Source: Mesorhizobium sp. AR02
GTDB taxonomy: Bacteria; Pseudomonadota; Alphaproteobacteria; Rhizobiales; Rhizobiaceae
Length of the DNA stretch: 64,000 nt
Assembly: GCF_024746835.1 (NCBI RefSeq)
Contig: NZ_CP080531.1
Coordinates: 3,864,001-3,928,000 of the forward strand
Direction of reading: 5' to 3'
This document shows, piece after piece, positions 46,048 to 55,061 of the stretch. Positions within the stretch are counted from its first letter, which is position 1. Every line of letters starts with the position of its first letter. The notes under the pieces are model-generated. The model ran no database searches and was not told the DNA's origin. It was given only the letters and a program-made list of their open reading frames with translations. The translations under genes were made by a program, and so were the position numbers.

Positions 46048-46830
46048 ATGGAGCAGAGCCGGCTATCGAAGAAGGAGCGGCATGCGCTTATTCTGTCGGA
46101 AGTGCGCCGCTCGGCCTCGATCCGTATCTCCAGGCTCGCCCTGCGCCTGGGTGTCGCCGGCGAGACGATCCGGCGCGATCTGATCGAGCTTGGCGATGCG
46201 GGGTTGCTCAACCGAACCTATGGCGGCGCGACGATCTCGCTGGTGACATCCGAGCCGGTCATTGCCGAGCGCAGCCAGACCATGATCGAGGAGCGTGCCC
46301 GGATCGGGCGTGGCGCGGCCGGACTGGTCGAGAAAGGCCAGATCGTGATGATCGATGGCGGCTCGACGACCTACGAGGTGGCGCGCAGTCTCTCGCAGCT
46401 GAAGCGCGACCTCACCGTCATCACCAACTCCATCGGCGTGGCTTCGGTGACCGGCGCCAATCCGACCTTTCGTGTTATCCTGTGCCCCGGCACCTATGAC
46501 AGCCGCGAAGCCAGCGTGGTCGGTGAGGATACGGTGGAATTCGTCAGGCGCTACAATGCCGACATTGCCATCATCGGGGCGTCGAGCCTGTCCGCGGATG
46601 GGCCCAGCGACATGATCTCGGGGGCGGCGGCGGTCAAGCGGGCGATGATTGCGCGCGCGCTGTCGACGGCGCTTGTTGTGACCAACGACAAGTTCGGCCG
46701 CAACAGCCTCGAACGCGTCTGCGCGCTCGGCGAGCTTTCCGACATCGTCACCGATCGTGAGCCGCAACCGGCGCTGCGCGCTGTCATTGAAGCGGCTGGA
46801 ACGGAACTTCATGTCTTCAACGGCGACTGA
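46048..46830 (+). CDS. DeoR family transcriptional regulator
   Basis: A 260-residue regulator. The N-terminal DeoR helix-turn-helix is RHALILSEVRRSASIRISRL with VAGETIRRDLIELGDAGLLN. The sugar-phosphate-sensing domain contains VMIDGGSTTYEVA and TVITNSIGVASV. It is convergent with the PotA-type ATPase gene of the transporter operon (57-base gap). It may regulate that operon or respond to a phosphorylated intermediate; no operator was recognised. Confidence 0.9.
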   Translation: MEQSRLSKKERHALILSEVRRSASIRISRLALRLGVAGETIRRDLIELGDAGLLNRTYGGATISLVTSEPVIAERSQTMIEERARIGRGAAGLVEKGQIVMIDGGSTTYEVARSLSQLKRDLTVITNSIGVASVTGANPTFRVILCPGTYDSREASVVGEDTVEFVRRYNADIAIIGASSLSADGPSDMISGAAAVKRAMIARALSTALVVTNDKFGRNSLERVCALGELSDIVTDREPQPALRAVIEAAGTELHVFNGD

Positions 46831-46887
46831 GCGACCGCTGCGGGAGGATCAGTCGAAATCCGACCCCAGCAGGAAGATTTGCGGCCA

Positions 46888-47964
46888 TCAGGCCGGGAAC
46901 AGGAACGCCGAAGCGGGATCGAAAAAGATGCGCCGGCCTGATGCGATGGTGCTATCCGACCCCTCTGCGTCAGAGGTTGGCCTGACATCGATTTCGTCGC
47001 CGCCGGCCGTGCGCGCCACGACGCGCCGGCGGTCGCCGAAGAAGGCGGTATCGACGATCTCGACGGCAAGTGCCGCGCTCGCCGGCCCGGGCGTCAGGCG
47101 GAAGGCTTCCGGGCGCACCATCAGCCGAACCTTCTGGCCTTGGCCGAAGGACGTTGTCGTCTTGACGCCGGTCACGATCGAGCCGTCGGCCAGGCGGATC
47201 GTTGAAGCACCACCCGCGGTTTGCAAATGCTCTGCCGGCAGGAAATTCGAGTTGCCGATGAAGCCGGCGACAAACTCGCTCGCCGGCCTGAGATAAAGAT
47301 CCTCACCGGTGCCGATCTGTTCGATGCGGCCTTCCCTGAACAGGGCGATGCGATCCGAAAGATGCAGCGCCTCTTCCTGATCATGCGTGACATAGAGGAT
47401 GGTGACGCCGGTCTCGCGGTGGATGCGGCGGATCTCGGCCTGGATTTCCTGGCGCAGCTTCTTGTCGAGCGCCGACAGCGGCTCGTCCATCAACAGGATC
47501 GGCGGGTCGTAGGCGAGCGCGCGGGCAAGCGCCACGCGCTGCTGCTGGCCGCCAGACAGTGCGCCCGGATGGCGGTCGGCGAAGTTTTCCAGGCGCACCA
47601 GCGCCAGCATGTCGGCGACCTTGCGCTTGATCTCGCCGTCGGGCCGGCGGCGCACGCGCAGCGGAAAGGCGACATTCTCGGCGACGGTCAGATGCGGAAA
47701 CAGCGTGTAGCGCTGGAAGACCATGCCGATGTTGCGCTTGTGCGATGGCACCGAGAGCAGCGACTTGTCCTCCAGGAGCACATCGCCCGAGCTCGGATCC
47801 TGGAAACCGGCGATGGCGTAGAGCGTCGTCGACTTGCCGGAGCCTGATGGGCCGAGGAACGTCAGGAACTCGCCCTTGGGCACATCGATGGTGACGTCAT
47901 GGACGGCGACGAAGGCGCCGAACGTCTTTCTCACCGCGCGTATGGACAGGAAGGACCGGGTCAT
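46888..47964 (-). CDS. ABC transporter ATP-binding protein, PotA type
   Basis: The 358-residue ATPase has Walker A GPSGSGKST, signature LSGGQQQRVALA, Walker B ILLMDEPLSALD and H-loop YVTHDQEEALHLSD, plus a C-terminal TOBE domain (FIGNSNFLPAEHL, VRPEAFRL). ATG 47964 overlaps the stop of the upstream permease gene (ATGA); the longer frame upstream is a shadow. It powers the spermidine/putrescine-type importer formed with the next three genes. Confidence 0.93.
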   Translation of the reverse strand: MTRSFLSIRAVRKTFGAFVAVHDVTIDVPKGEFLTFLGPSGSGKSTTLYAIAGFQDPSSGDVLLEDKSLLSVPSHKRNIGMVFQRYTLFPHLTVAENVAFPLRVRRRPDGEIKRKVADMLALVRLENFADRHPGALSGGQQQRVALARALAYDPPILLMDEPLSALDKKLRQEIQAEIRRIHRETGVTILYVTHDQEEALHLSDRIALFREGRIEQIGTGEDLYLRPASEFVAGFIGNSNFLPAEHLQTAGGASTIRLADGSIVTGVKTTTSFGQGQKVRLMVRPEAFRLTPGPASAALAVEIVDTAFFGDRRRVVARTAGGDEIDVRPTSDAEGSDSTIASGRRIFFDPASAFLFPA

Positions 47965-48761
47965 CTGGACATTTTTCTGCGAAGGAGTGCGGTCACGATC
48001 ATCAGACAAAGGGTCAGGCCGACAAGCAGGCTGGAGGCGGCGGCGACGACCGGGCTGAGGTCGGCGCGCAGGCTGCCCCAGATCTTCACCGGCAAGGTCT
48101 GCAAGGTTGGGCTTGCCATGAAGATCGCCACCACGACCTCGTCCCACGAAGCCAGGAAGGAGAAGATCACCGCCGAGAAGATACCGATCCTGATCGACGG
48201 CAAGGTGATCCTTAGCCGCGCCTGCAGCGGGCTGGCGCCGCAGACGATGGCCGCGTCCTCGATGGATTTGTCGAAGCCCTCGAGCGCCGCGGTGATCGGG
48301 ATGATGGCGAAAGGCAGCGCCAGGATGGTGTGAGCGATGACGAAGCCGACCGTGGTGCCGGCGAGGCCGATGCGCAGGAAGAAGGCGTAGATGGCGATGG
48401 CGAACACGACGACCGGCAGCACCATCGGCGTCAACAGCAGCCCGCGCAGGAACTGACGTCCGCGAAACTCACCCCTGACCAGGCTGAAGGAGGCAAACAG
48501 GCCGATGACGACGGCGAGGATGGCGGCCATGGCGGCAATCCGGGCGCTGGTCAGCGCGGCATCGATCCAGGTCGGGTCGGCCAGCAATTGCTGGTACCAT
48601 TTCAGTGTCCAGCCGGGCGGCGGGAAGGCCAGCCAGCGCGACGAGCCGAATGACAGGAGCACGATGAAGACCACCGGCAGCAACAGGAAAGCCGCGACAG
48701 CCGCGGTGAAGCCGACAAGCGCCACACGCAGCCATCCGAGCCGGTCATAGTCGAGCAGCAT
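47961..48761 (-). CDS. ABC transporter permease, PotC type
   Basis: 266 residues, six hydrophobic segments starting with LVGFTAAVAAFLLLPVVFIV. The EAA loop is EDAAIVCGASPLQARLRITL with PSIRIGI, as in the PotC family. ATG 48761 lies two bases after the stop of the PotB-type gene. Inner-membrane channel partner of the next permease. Confidence 0.92.
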   Translation of the reverse strand: MLLDYDRLGWLRVALVGFTAAVAAFLLLPVVFIVLLSFGSSRWLAFPPPGWTLKWYQQLLADPTWIDAALTSARIAAMAAILAVVIGLFASFSLVRGEFRGRQFLRGLLLTPMVLPVVVFAIAIYAFFLRIGLAGTTVGFVIAHTILALPFAIIPITAALEGFDKSIEDAAIVCGASPLQARLRITLPSIRIGIFSAVIFSFLASWDEVVVAIFMASPTLQTLPVKIWGSLRADLSPVVAAASSLLVGLTLCLMIVTALLRRKMSR

Positions 48762-48763
48762 CC

Positions 48764-49624
48764 TCAGATCCCTCCGCCGGCGCGCCTGGCGCCGACCAGG
48801 CGAAGCTGGATCGCGTAGAGCGCCATGGTGACGACGAGCAGGACGAAGGCGGCCGCACTTCCGAGCCCCCAGTTGAGCAATGACTGCACCGTCTGTGCGA
48901 TCATTTCGGCCAGCATCATGTTGGATGTACCGCCGAGCAGGGCTGGGGTGACGAAGTAGCCGAGCGACATGACGAAGACCATCAGGCCGCCAGCGGCGAC
49001 GCCGGGAAGCGACAGCGGCAAGAGGATGCGGCGGAAGGCCTCGAACGGGCTTGCGCCGCAAAGGGCTGCGGCGCGCAGCGTCATCGGGTCGATGGCGCGC
49101 AGCGTGCCGACCAGCGGCAGGATCATGAAGGGCAGCATGATGTAGACCATGCCGATGGTGACGCCGGCCAGATTGTTGATGAGCGGCAGCGGCTCATGGA
49201 TGATGCCCAGGCCCATCAGCGCCCGGTTGATGACGCCGGTGCGCTGCAGCAGCACCATCCACGCATAGGTGCGGGTGAGAAGGTTCGTCCACATCGACAG
49301 GATGATGATGCCGAAGACGATCGAGCCCAGGGCTGGCGGCATGATCGCCAGCATCCAGGCAACGGGGAAAGCCACCAGGATGGTGACGGCGGTGACGACC
49401 GATGCGACCAGGAAGGTGTTGAGGAACACCCGTACATAGGTGCCGCTGCCGAACAGCGCCGCGTAGTTCTGCAAGCCGGGTTCGGGATCGGTGACGCTAC
49501 GCAGCAGCAGGGCGACCACCGGCACGATGAAGAACAGGCCAACCAGGAGCAGGGCCGGCAAGGCGCTGCCGCTGCCGGCCGGCAGGCCGGCAGTCGAGCT
49601 GCGTCTAAGAGAATTTCCCTGCAT
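48764..49624 (-). CDS. ABC transporter permease, PotB type
   Basis: 286 residues with six membrane segments, the first ALPALLLVGLFFIVPVVALL. It has the loop LRAAALCGASPFEAFRRILL with PLSLPGV contacting the ATPase. ATG 49624 is chosen because the upstream extension of the frame would need a TTG start and reads through a hairpin. It is separated from the SBP gene by 59 bases containing that hairpin. Confidence 0.92.
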   Translation of the reverse strand: MQGNSLRRSSTAGLPAGSGSALPALLLVGLFFIVPVVALLLRSVTDPEPGLQNYAALFGSGTYVRVFLNTFLVASVVTAVTILVAFPVAWMLAIMPPALGSIVFGIIILSMWTNLLTRTYAWMVLLQRTGVINRALMGLGIIHEPLPLINNLAGVTIGMVYIMLPFMILPLVGTLRAIDPMTLRAAALCGASPFEAFRRILLPLSLPGVAAGGLMVFVMSLGYFVTPALLGGTSNMMLAEMIAQTVQSLLNWGLGSAAAFVLLVVTMALYAIQLRLVGARRAGGGI

Positions 49625-49643
49625 CGAGCGGTCCTGTCTCGAA

Positions 49644-49668
49644 ACGGGGCGCGCAAGTCGCGCCCCGT
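49644..49668. terminator. Intra-operon hairpin between SBP and permease genes
   Basis: Ten-base arms ACGGGGCGCG and CGCGCCCCGT with loop CAAGT lie just after the SBP stop (49684). There is no T run. Hairpins at this place commonly protect SBP mRNA and let the receptor be made in excess over the permeases. Confidence 0.5.
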
Positions 49669-49683
49669 CGATCTGCAACGGTG

Positions 49684-50688
49684 TTACTTGGTCTGCCAGG
49701 CATACCAGCGCGTGGCGATCTCGTCGCGATGCTCGGCCCAGTAGTTCATGTCGAGGTTGATCTGGCCATCGACATGGGCATCAGGCAGGGCCTTGACGGC
49801 ATCGGCGGGCATCTCGGCCTTAGCCTTGGTGTTGATGGGCGCATAGCCGCTTGCCTCGGCGAATTTCGCCTGGCCGGTCGGGCTGGTGGCGGCAGCGAGG
49901 AACTTCATCGCGCTCCCCTTGTTCTTCGCGCCCTTCGGCACGACGAGCACGTCGGCGGCGGTGAGGTTCTGGTTCCAGGCGACGCCGACATCGGTGCCAT
50001 CCTGCTGGAGGGCGAAGACACGGCCGTTCCACAACTGGCCGAAGGCGGCCTCGCCGGAGGCGATCAACTGCTGCGACTCGGCACCGCCGCCCCACCAGAC
50101 GATATCGGACTTGATGGTGTCGAGTTTCTTGAAGGCACGGTCGAGATCGAGCGGATAGAGCTTGTCCGCCGGCACGCCGTCAGCCAAAAGCGCGATTTCG
50201 ATGACGCCCGGCGCCGACCATTTGTAGAAGGTCCGCTTGCCGGGAAATTTCTTGGTGTCGAACATGTCGGCCCAGCCGGCCGGTTCGCCCGGGACGGCGC
50301 CCTTGTTCCAGGCCAGCACGAAGGAATAGTAGAAGCTGCCGACGGCATGCTCATTGCTGAAGCGCGGGTCGAGATCGGCCTTGGGCACGACCGCATAGTC
50401 GATCGGTTCCAACAGACCGTCCTTGGCAGCCTTGATGGCGAAATCCATCTCCACGTCGACGACATCCCAGGTGACGTTGCCGGCGTCGACCATGGCCTTG
50501 AGCTTGCCGTAGTCGGTCGGCCCATCCTGCAGCACCTTGATGCCGGAGCTGGCTTCGAAGGGGGCTGCCCAGGATTTGGTCTGCGCTTCCTGCGTGGTGC
50601 CGCCCCAGCTGGTGAACGCCATCTCGTCGGCCTTGGCGGCGGTCGCCGCGAGCAGTCCGGCCAGCAGGCCGGTCAAAATCAGTTTCAT
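49684..50688 (-). CDS. Extracellular solute-binding protein, PotD/spermidine-putrescine type
   Basis: A 334-residue periplasmic receptor. Residues 1-20 are a Sec signal peptide (MKLILTGLLAGLLAATAAKA). The mature part begins DEMAFTSWGGTTQEAQ and carries the family pattern VVDVEMDFAIKAAKDGLLEP, WADMFDTKKFPGKRTFYKW and FLAAATSPTGQAKFAE. AGAGGAGAAT precedes ATG 50688; the very long frame beyond it is a shadow of the aldehyde dehydrogenase gene. The ligand is unknown; polyamines or a nitrogenous catabolic substrate fit the operon. Confidence 0.92.
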   Translation of the reverse strand: MKLILTGLLAGLLAATAAKADEMAFTSWGGTTQEAQTKSWAAPFEASSGIKVLQDGPTDYGKLKAMVDAGNVTWDVVDVEMDFAIKAAKDGLLEPIDYAVVPKADLDPRFSNEHAVGSFYYSFVLAWNKGAVPGEPAGWADMFDTKKFPGKRTFYKWSAPGVIEIALLADGVPADKLYPLDLDRAFKKLDTIKSDIVWWGGGAESQQLIASGEAAFGQLWNGRVFALQQDGTDVGVAWNQNLTAADVLVVPKGAKNKGSAMKFLAAATSPTGQAKFAEASGYAPINTKAKAEMPADAVKALPDAHVDGQINLDMNYWAEHRDEIATRWYAWQTK

Positions 50689-50747
50689 GTCATTCTCCTC
50701 TGTTGGTCTGTTCTTGTTTTTCTCAGTGCACCTGCGTCCCGCGGTTC

Positions 50748-52217
50748 TCAGCGCATGACGAAGGGATCGGGGATCGGCTCGTCCGAGGTCTTGATCCAGA
50801 CGGATTTCGAGCGCGTGTAATCTCTGATGGCGTCGAGCCCGCCTTCGCGGCCGAGGCCTGACAGGCCGTAGCCGCCGAAGGGAACGAGCGGCGATACGGC
50901 GCGATAGGTGTTGACCCAGACGACGCCGGCATGGATGTCGCGCGCCATGCGGTGCGCCTTGCCGAGATTGCTGGTGAAGACGCCGGAAGCCAGGCCGAAG
51001 GGCGTGTCGTTGGCGAGTGCCAGCGCCTGCGCCTCGGTGTCGAAGGCGAGCACGCTGAGCACCGGTCCGAACAATTCCTCGCGCACGCAAGGCAGGTCGC
51101 TGCCGCCGGCGTCGATGATGGTCGGCGCGTAATAGAAGCCGCTGCCGGCTGGTCGTGTTCCGCCGGTGACCAGCATGCCGCCCGCGGCAAGGCTCTCCGC
51201 GACGATCTTCTCGATCCAGTCGCGCTGACGCAGCGTGGCGAGCGGACCCATTTCGGTCGCCGGATCCTGCGGATCGCCGATGCGGATCGCTTCGGCCTTG
51301 CGTTTCAGGCGAGCGAGGAATTCGTCCTTGACCGAACGCTCGACCAGCAGCCGCGAGCCGGCGACGCAGCTCTGGCCGGTCGCGGCGAAAATGCCGGCGA
51401 CCACCGCGTTGGCGGCGCTGTCGAGATCGGCGTCGGCAAAGACGACGATCGGGCTTTTGCCGCCGAGTTCGAGCGTGGTGTAGGCAAGGTTCTCCGCGGT
51501 GTTCCTGACGATGGCGCGCGCCGTCGACGGACCGCCGGTGAAGGCGACGCGCGAGATCAGTCTGTGGCTGGTCAGGCGCTGGCCGCAATCATGGCCGAAG
51601 CCAGTGAGGATGTTGACGACGCCTGAGGGAAAACCGGCCTCCCGGACGAGTTCGGCAAAAGCGAGCAACGGCGCCGGGCCGTCCTCGGAGGCCTTGAGCA
51701 CGATGGTGCAGCCGGCGGCGAGCGCCGGGCCGAGCTTGACGGCCGACAGGAAGAGCTGCGAGTTCCACGGCACCACCGCGGCTACGACGCCGATCGGTTC
51801 GCGGCGGATGGTGACATCGAGATCCGGCTTGTCGATCGGCACGTGTGCGCCTTCGTGCTTGTCGGCGAGCCCGCCATAGTAGCGGTAGTAGTCGCCGACA
51901 TAGGCGATCTGGGCGCGGGTCTCGCGGATGATCTTGCCGGTGTCGCGTGTCTCGAGTTCGGCCAGGCGCCCGGCATTGGCGGTGACGAGGTCGCCGAGCT
52001 TGACCAGCAGCTTTCCACGCGCTGTCGCGGTCATCCTTCGCCATGGGTCTGAGCGCAATGCGCGGTGCGCCGCCTCGACGGCACGGTCGACATCGGCTTC
52101 ACTCGCCGCCGGCATCCTGCCCCAGGCCGCCCCCGTCGATGGGTCGACGCTGTCGAAAGTGGCGGACGGCTCGTCGAAGCGGCCGTCGATGAAGTTCCTG
52201 AAGAGGGCGTCGGTCAT
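50748..52217 (-). CDS. Aldehyde dehydrogenase family protein
   Basis: 489 residues, complete. It has NAD-binding VVPWNSQLF, VLKASEDGP and FTGGPSTARAIV, the general-base Glu in LELGGKSP, and the catalytic Cys in GQSCVAGSR. The C-terminal EELFGPVLSVLAFD and PFGGYGLSGLGREGG follow. It oxidises an aldehyde to the acid. It sits between the monooxygenase and transporter genes of the same operon, probably acting on an aldehyde released by the monooxygenase. Confidence 0.93.
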   Translation of the reverse strand: MTDALFRNFIDGRFDEPSATFDSVDPSTGAAWGRMPAASEADVDRAVEAAHRALRSDPWRRMTATARGKLLVKLGDLVTANAGRLAELETRDTGKIIRETRAQIAYVGDYYRYYGGLADKHEGAHVPIDKPDLDVTIRREPIGVVAAVVPWNSQLFLSAVKLGPALAAGCTIVLKASEDGPAPLLAFAELVREAGFPSGVVNILTGFGHDCGQRLTSHRLISRVAFTGGPSTARAIVRNTAENLAYTTLELGGKSPIVVFADADLDSAANAVVAGIFAATGQSCVAGSRLLVERSVKDEFLARLKRKAEAIRIGDPQDPATEMGPLATLRQRDWIEKIVAESLAAGGMLVTGGTRPAGSGFYYAPTIIDAGGSDLPCVREELFGPVLSVLAFDTEAQALALANDTPFGLASGVFTSNLGKAHRMARDIHAGVVWVNTYRAVSPLVPFGGYGLSGLGREGGLDAIRDYTRSKSVWIKTSDEPIPDPFVMR

Positions 52218-52227
52218 GGGCTCGCGA

Positions 52228-53265
52228 TCAGAGGAAGGCCGGCATCACCCGGTCGATGAACAGTTGCAGCGATTTCGTCTTGCGCTCGTGCGAAAGGCCG
52301 CTGTCGATCCAGACCGAATACTGGTCGTAGCCGAGCGCTTCATAGGCTTTCAGCCGGGCGATGACATCATCGGCCTCGCCGATCACCAGATTCTGCCTGA
52401 TCTTGTCCGGCGCGTATTGCGGCATGGCCGCGATCTCGTCCGCCGTCAGCGGCTCCAATATGCCCTGATGCACGGGCTTCTTGTTCTGGAACCAGGCGCC
52501 GAACTGACAATAGAAATTTGACAGGTCCTGCGTGAGGCGATCGGCGTCGGCCGCGTCCTCGGCGACGAATGTGTGCATCAAAAGCATGATTTCCGGCCGC
52601 GCGATGTCCGGGTGCGCGGCGCAGGCGGCGTTGAAGCGCTGCATCAGGCTCGTCACCTCGTCGTCGCCGGACGCCAGCGGCGTCACCTGGACCTTGCAGC
52701 CGTTGGCGACGGCGAAATCGTGCGAGTTCGGGTCGCGCGCCGCCACCCAGATCGGCGGGTAGGGTTTCTGCAACGGCTTGGGCGAGGAGGTGGTGGCGGG
52801 GAATTGCCAGAACTCGCCGGAGAGTTCGAAGTCGCCGTCCCAGAGGCCGCGGATCGCCGGTATGATCTCGCGCATGCGTTGGCCGGCACCCCAGGCGTCG
52901 AGGCCGGGGAAAACGCGTTGATATTCGTAGCTATAGGCGCCGCGCGCGATGCCGATGTCGAGCCGGCCGCCACTGATGACGTCGGCCATCGCCGCTTCGC
53001 CGGCAAGCTTGATCGGGTGCCAGAAGGGCGCAATCACGGTTCCGGTGCCGAGGCGGATACGGCTGGTTTTGGCGGCGAGATAGGCGATGTTGATGAAGGG
53101 ATTGGGCGAGATGGTGAATTCCATGCCGTGATGCTCGCCGATCCAGGCGGTCTCGAAGCCTGCCTGTTCGGCCATCAGGACCAGCTCTTCGAGCTCGGTC
53201 ACAAGCTCGGAATGCGGCTTGGCCAGATCCGACCGTTCCATATGCACGAAGAGCGAGAATTTCAT
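52228..53265 (-). CDS. LLM-class (luciferase-like) flavin-dependent monooxygenase
   Basis: 345 residues of the bacterial-luciferase fold: MKFSLFVHMERSDL, WIGEHHGMEFTISPNPF, IRLGTGTVIAPFWHP, SGGRLDIGIARGAYSYEY and KPYPPIWVAARD. Such enzymes use reduced FMN from a separate reductase, and the next gene upstream encodes a flavin-reductase domain. Its ATG overlaps the stop of that gene (ATGA, 53262-53265), indicating tight coupling. The overall logic resembles the Rut pyrimidine pathway (luciferase-like enzyme, flavin reductase, alpha/beta hydrolase), but the protein is not RutA-like at its N-terminus. Confidence 0.92.
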   Translation of the reverse strand: MKFSLFVHMERSDLAKPHSELVTELEELVLMAEQAGFETAWIGEHHGMEFTISPNPFINIAYLAAKTSRIRLGTGTVIAPFWHPIKLAGEAAMADVISGGRLDIGIARGAYSYEYQRVFPGLDAWGAGQRMREIIPAIRGLWDGDFELSGEFWQFPATTSSPKPLQKPYPPIWVAARDPNSHDFAVANGCKVQVTPLASGDDEVTSLMQRFNAACAAHPDIARPEIMLLMHTFVAEDAADADRLTQDLSNFYCQFGAWFQNKKPVHQGILEPLTADEIAAMPQYAPDKIRQNLVIGEADDVIARLKAYEALGYDQYSVWIDSGLSHERKTKSLQLFIDRVMPAFL

Positions 53266-55061
53266 CCGTGGTCACCTGTATTGACGGCGGAAGCACCGGC
53301 CCTGGCGAGCGGCCGGACCTCGCCTTCGACATCGTTGCCGACGTAGACGCCGAAGGCATCCACCGAGCATTCCCTGATATAGCGCGCGAGCATCGAGCGG
53401 ATCGCCGGATCGGCGATCTTCAATCCTTCGATCGCGTCGATCTCGATCAGCCGGATGCCGCGATCGCTGGAAGCGGGCACGTCGAACGTGCCGCGATAGT
53501 AGACATGTGTGCGTGAAACAGTTCCGGCGTCGTCCCAGACGGCGAACAGGAAGCCGAGCTGAGCCTCGATGGCCTTCGCCGCAAGCAGCCCTCGGAGGCT
53601 TTTGCCATCGCCAGCCGAGCCCAATCCGCGGCCGCGCGGCAGTTCGAAACCGTCCGCCGTTTCCAGGAACAGGATCCGGCCGCCATTTTCGAGGATGGCG
53701 CCGACATCGGTGCCGGGCTGGGTGGCGGCCAGCGCGTCCTGGCTGAGGCCGGGTGTGATATAGGCGCCGCGGCAATAGCCGAGCGGCTGCGCGGAGTTGT
53801 GCTCGAAATCGCGGACGCGGCCGATGAGGATCGAATGATCGCCGGCCTCGACCAGCCGCTCCATGTCGCAGTCGAAGGACGCGACGGAACCGTCCAGCAC
53901 GGGGCTGCCGGTCCGTCCCGGTCGCCATGCCACCGAGGCGAACTTGTCGGCCGCTTTCGAAGCGAAGATGCCGGACGCTGTCTTCTGACCTTCATTGAGG
54001 ACGTTGATGGCGAAGCTCTTCGAGGTCGCGAAGACGGGATGGCCTGATGCCTTGTGGGCGATACAGACGAGCACCAGCGGCGGATCGAGCGACACCGAGG
54101 TGAAGGAGTTGGCGGTGAAGCCGCGCGGCTCGCCTTCGGGTCCGATCGTGGTGACGATGGTGACGCCGGTGAGGAAGGAGCCAAGCGCACGGCGGAATTC
54201 GCCGCTGTCGAACCCGGTATTCGCCTCCGCAGTGCTGTTTCGCTCGATAGCTTCGTCCTCTGCGAGGAAGTCAACGATATGGCGCGTTGTCAGATCGGGC
54301 GCCGCGACCGCCATCATGTGTTTCTCGCCCGGCAGCACCGTGCAGCGGCCATACGGCGCCAGGCGTGCCATCGCGGCCGACATTGCCGGCGAAGAGTTCC
54401 TGTCGTCGGAGCCGGTCATGAACAGGGCCGGCACGGCGAGCGTCGGCAGGCGGTCGGCATGATCGCCGTCGGCACGAGCGAACAGGCGATAGGTGCGGGC
54501 ATAGCCTTCCGGGTCGACCCTGCTCAGTGCGGATGCCGTCTTCTGCGCTGCCGCCTCCAGCTCGGCCGGCACCGGATCTCCGAACCAGCGGGCAATGGTC
54601 TGTGCCGTGCCGGCCGTATCGCTGCGGCCGTTGAGCGCCACCGCGCGCTGGCGAACGGCTTCGGCCAGTTCAGGTGGACGCCGGAACACGGCATTCAGGG
54701 AAACGATGCGGTGGACGCGCTCCGGTGCGCGCAGCGCGAGTTCCTGGGCAACGAGCGCACCCATCGAATGGCCGACGACGGACACCTTGTCGAGGCCGAG
54801 ATGATCGAGCAGGCGAACGGCCTGGTCGGCGTAGTCGGCCAGTTCCGGGTGCTGCGGCGGCAGCGGCGAAAGGCCATGGCCGAGCATGTCGATGGCGATC
54901 ACGTCAAAGCGGTCAGCCATGCGCTCGATCTGCGGCTGCCAGATCGCGGCGTTCATGCCGACGCCGTGGATGAACAGCACCGGCGTGCCCGCGCCGGCGC
55001 GGATGAAGCCGGTGGCGTCGGGCGCGGTGCCCTGTCGAGCCCATGCGGAAGCGTCAGCCAT
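53262..55061 (-). CDS. Fusion protein: alpha/beta hydrolase, flavin reductase and C-terminal domain
   Basis: 599 residues. Residues 1-270 are an alpha/beta hydrolase: VLFIHGVGMNAAIW oxyanion region, nucleophile VVGHSMGALVAQ, acid in MTGSDDRNSSP, His in LPGEKHMMAV. Residues about 285-450 are a flavin-reductase-like FMN-binding split barrel: FRRALGSFLTGVTIVTTIG, RGFTANSFTSVSLDPPLVLV, ASGHPVFATSKSFAINVLNE. Residues about 470-599 are an extra domain of unclear family. It can supply reduced flavin to the adjacent luciferase-like enzyme and hydrolyse the product. ATG 55061 is chosen because it precedes the hydrolase fold (MADASAWARQGT); it overlaps the previous gene by 8 bases. Confidence 0.88.
   Translation of the reverse strand: MADASAWARQGTAPDATGFIRAGAGTPVLFIHGVGMNAAIWQPQIERMADRFDVIAIDMLGHGLSPLPPQHPELADYADQAVRLLDHLGLDKVSVVGHSMGALVAQELALRAPERVHRIVSLNAVFRRPPELAEAVRQRAVALNGRSDTAGTAQTIARWFGDPVPAELEAAAQKTASALSRVDPEGYARTYRLFARADGDHADRLPTLAVPALFMTGSDDRNSSPAMSAAMARLAPYGRCTVLPGEKHMMAVAAPDLTTRHIVDFLAEDEAIERNSTAEANTGFDSGEFRRALGSFLTGVTIVTTIGPEGEPRGFTANSFTSVSLDPPLVLVCIAHKASGHPVFATSKSFAINVLNEGQKTASGIFASKAADKFASVAWRPGRTGSPVLDGSVASFDCDMERLVEAGDHSILIGRVRDFEHNSAQPLGYCRGAYITPGLSQDALAATQPGTDVGAILENGGRILFLETADGFELPRGRGLGSAGDGKSLRGLLAAKAIEAQLGFLFAVWDDAGTVSRTHVYYRGTFDVPASSDRGIRLIEIDAIEGLKIADPAIRSMLARYIRECSVDAFGVYVGNDVEGEVRPLARAGASAVNTGDHG

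Noticed and set aside
49681..50820. 379-codon plus-strand ORF opposite the PotD-type gene
   Set aside because: High-GC antisense shadow of a gene with signal peptide, RBS and family motifs on the other strand.
49684..51588. Very long minus-strand ORF of 634 codons
   Set aside because: Only the part up to 50688 has family similarity (solute-binding protein) and a ribosome-binding site; the upstream part is arginine-rich shadow of the aldehyde dehydrogenase gene.
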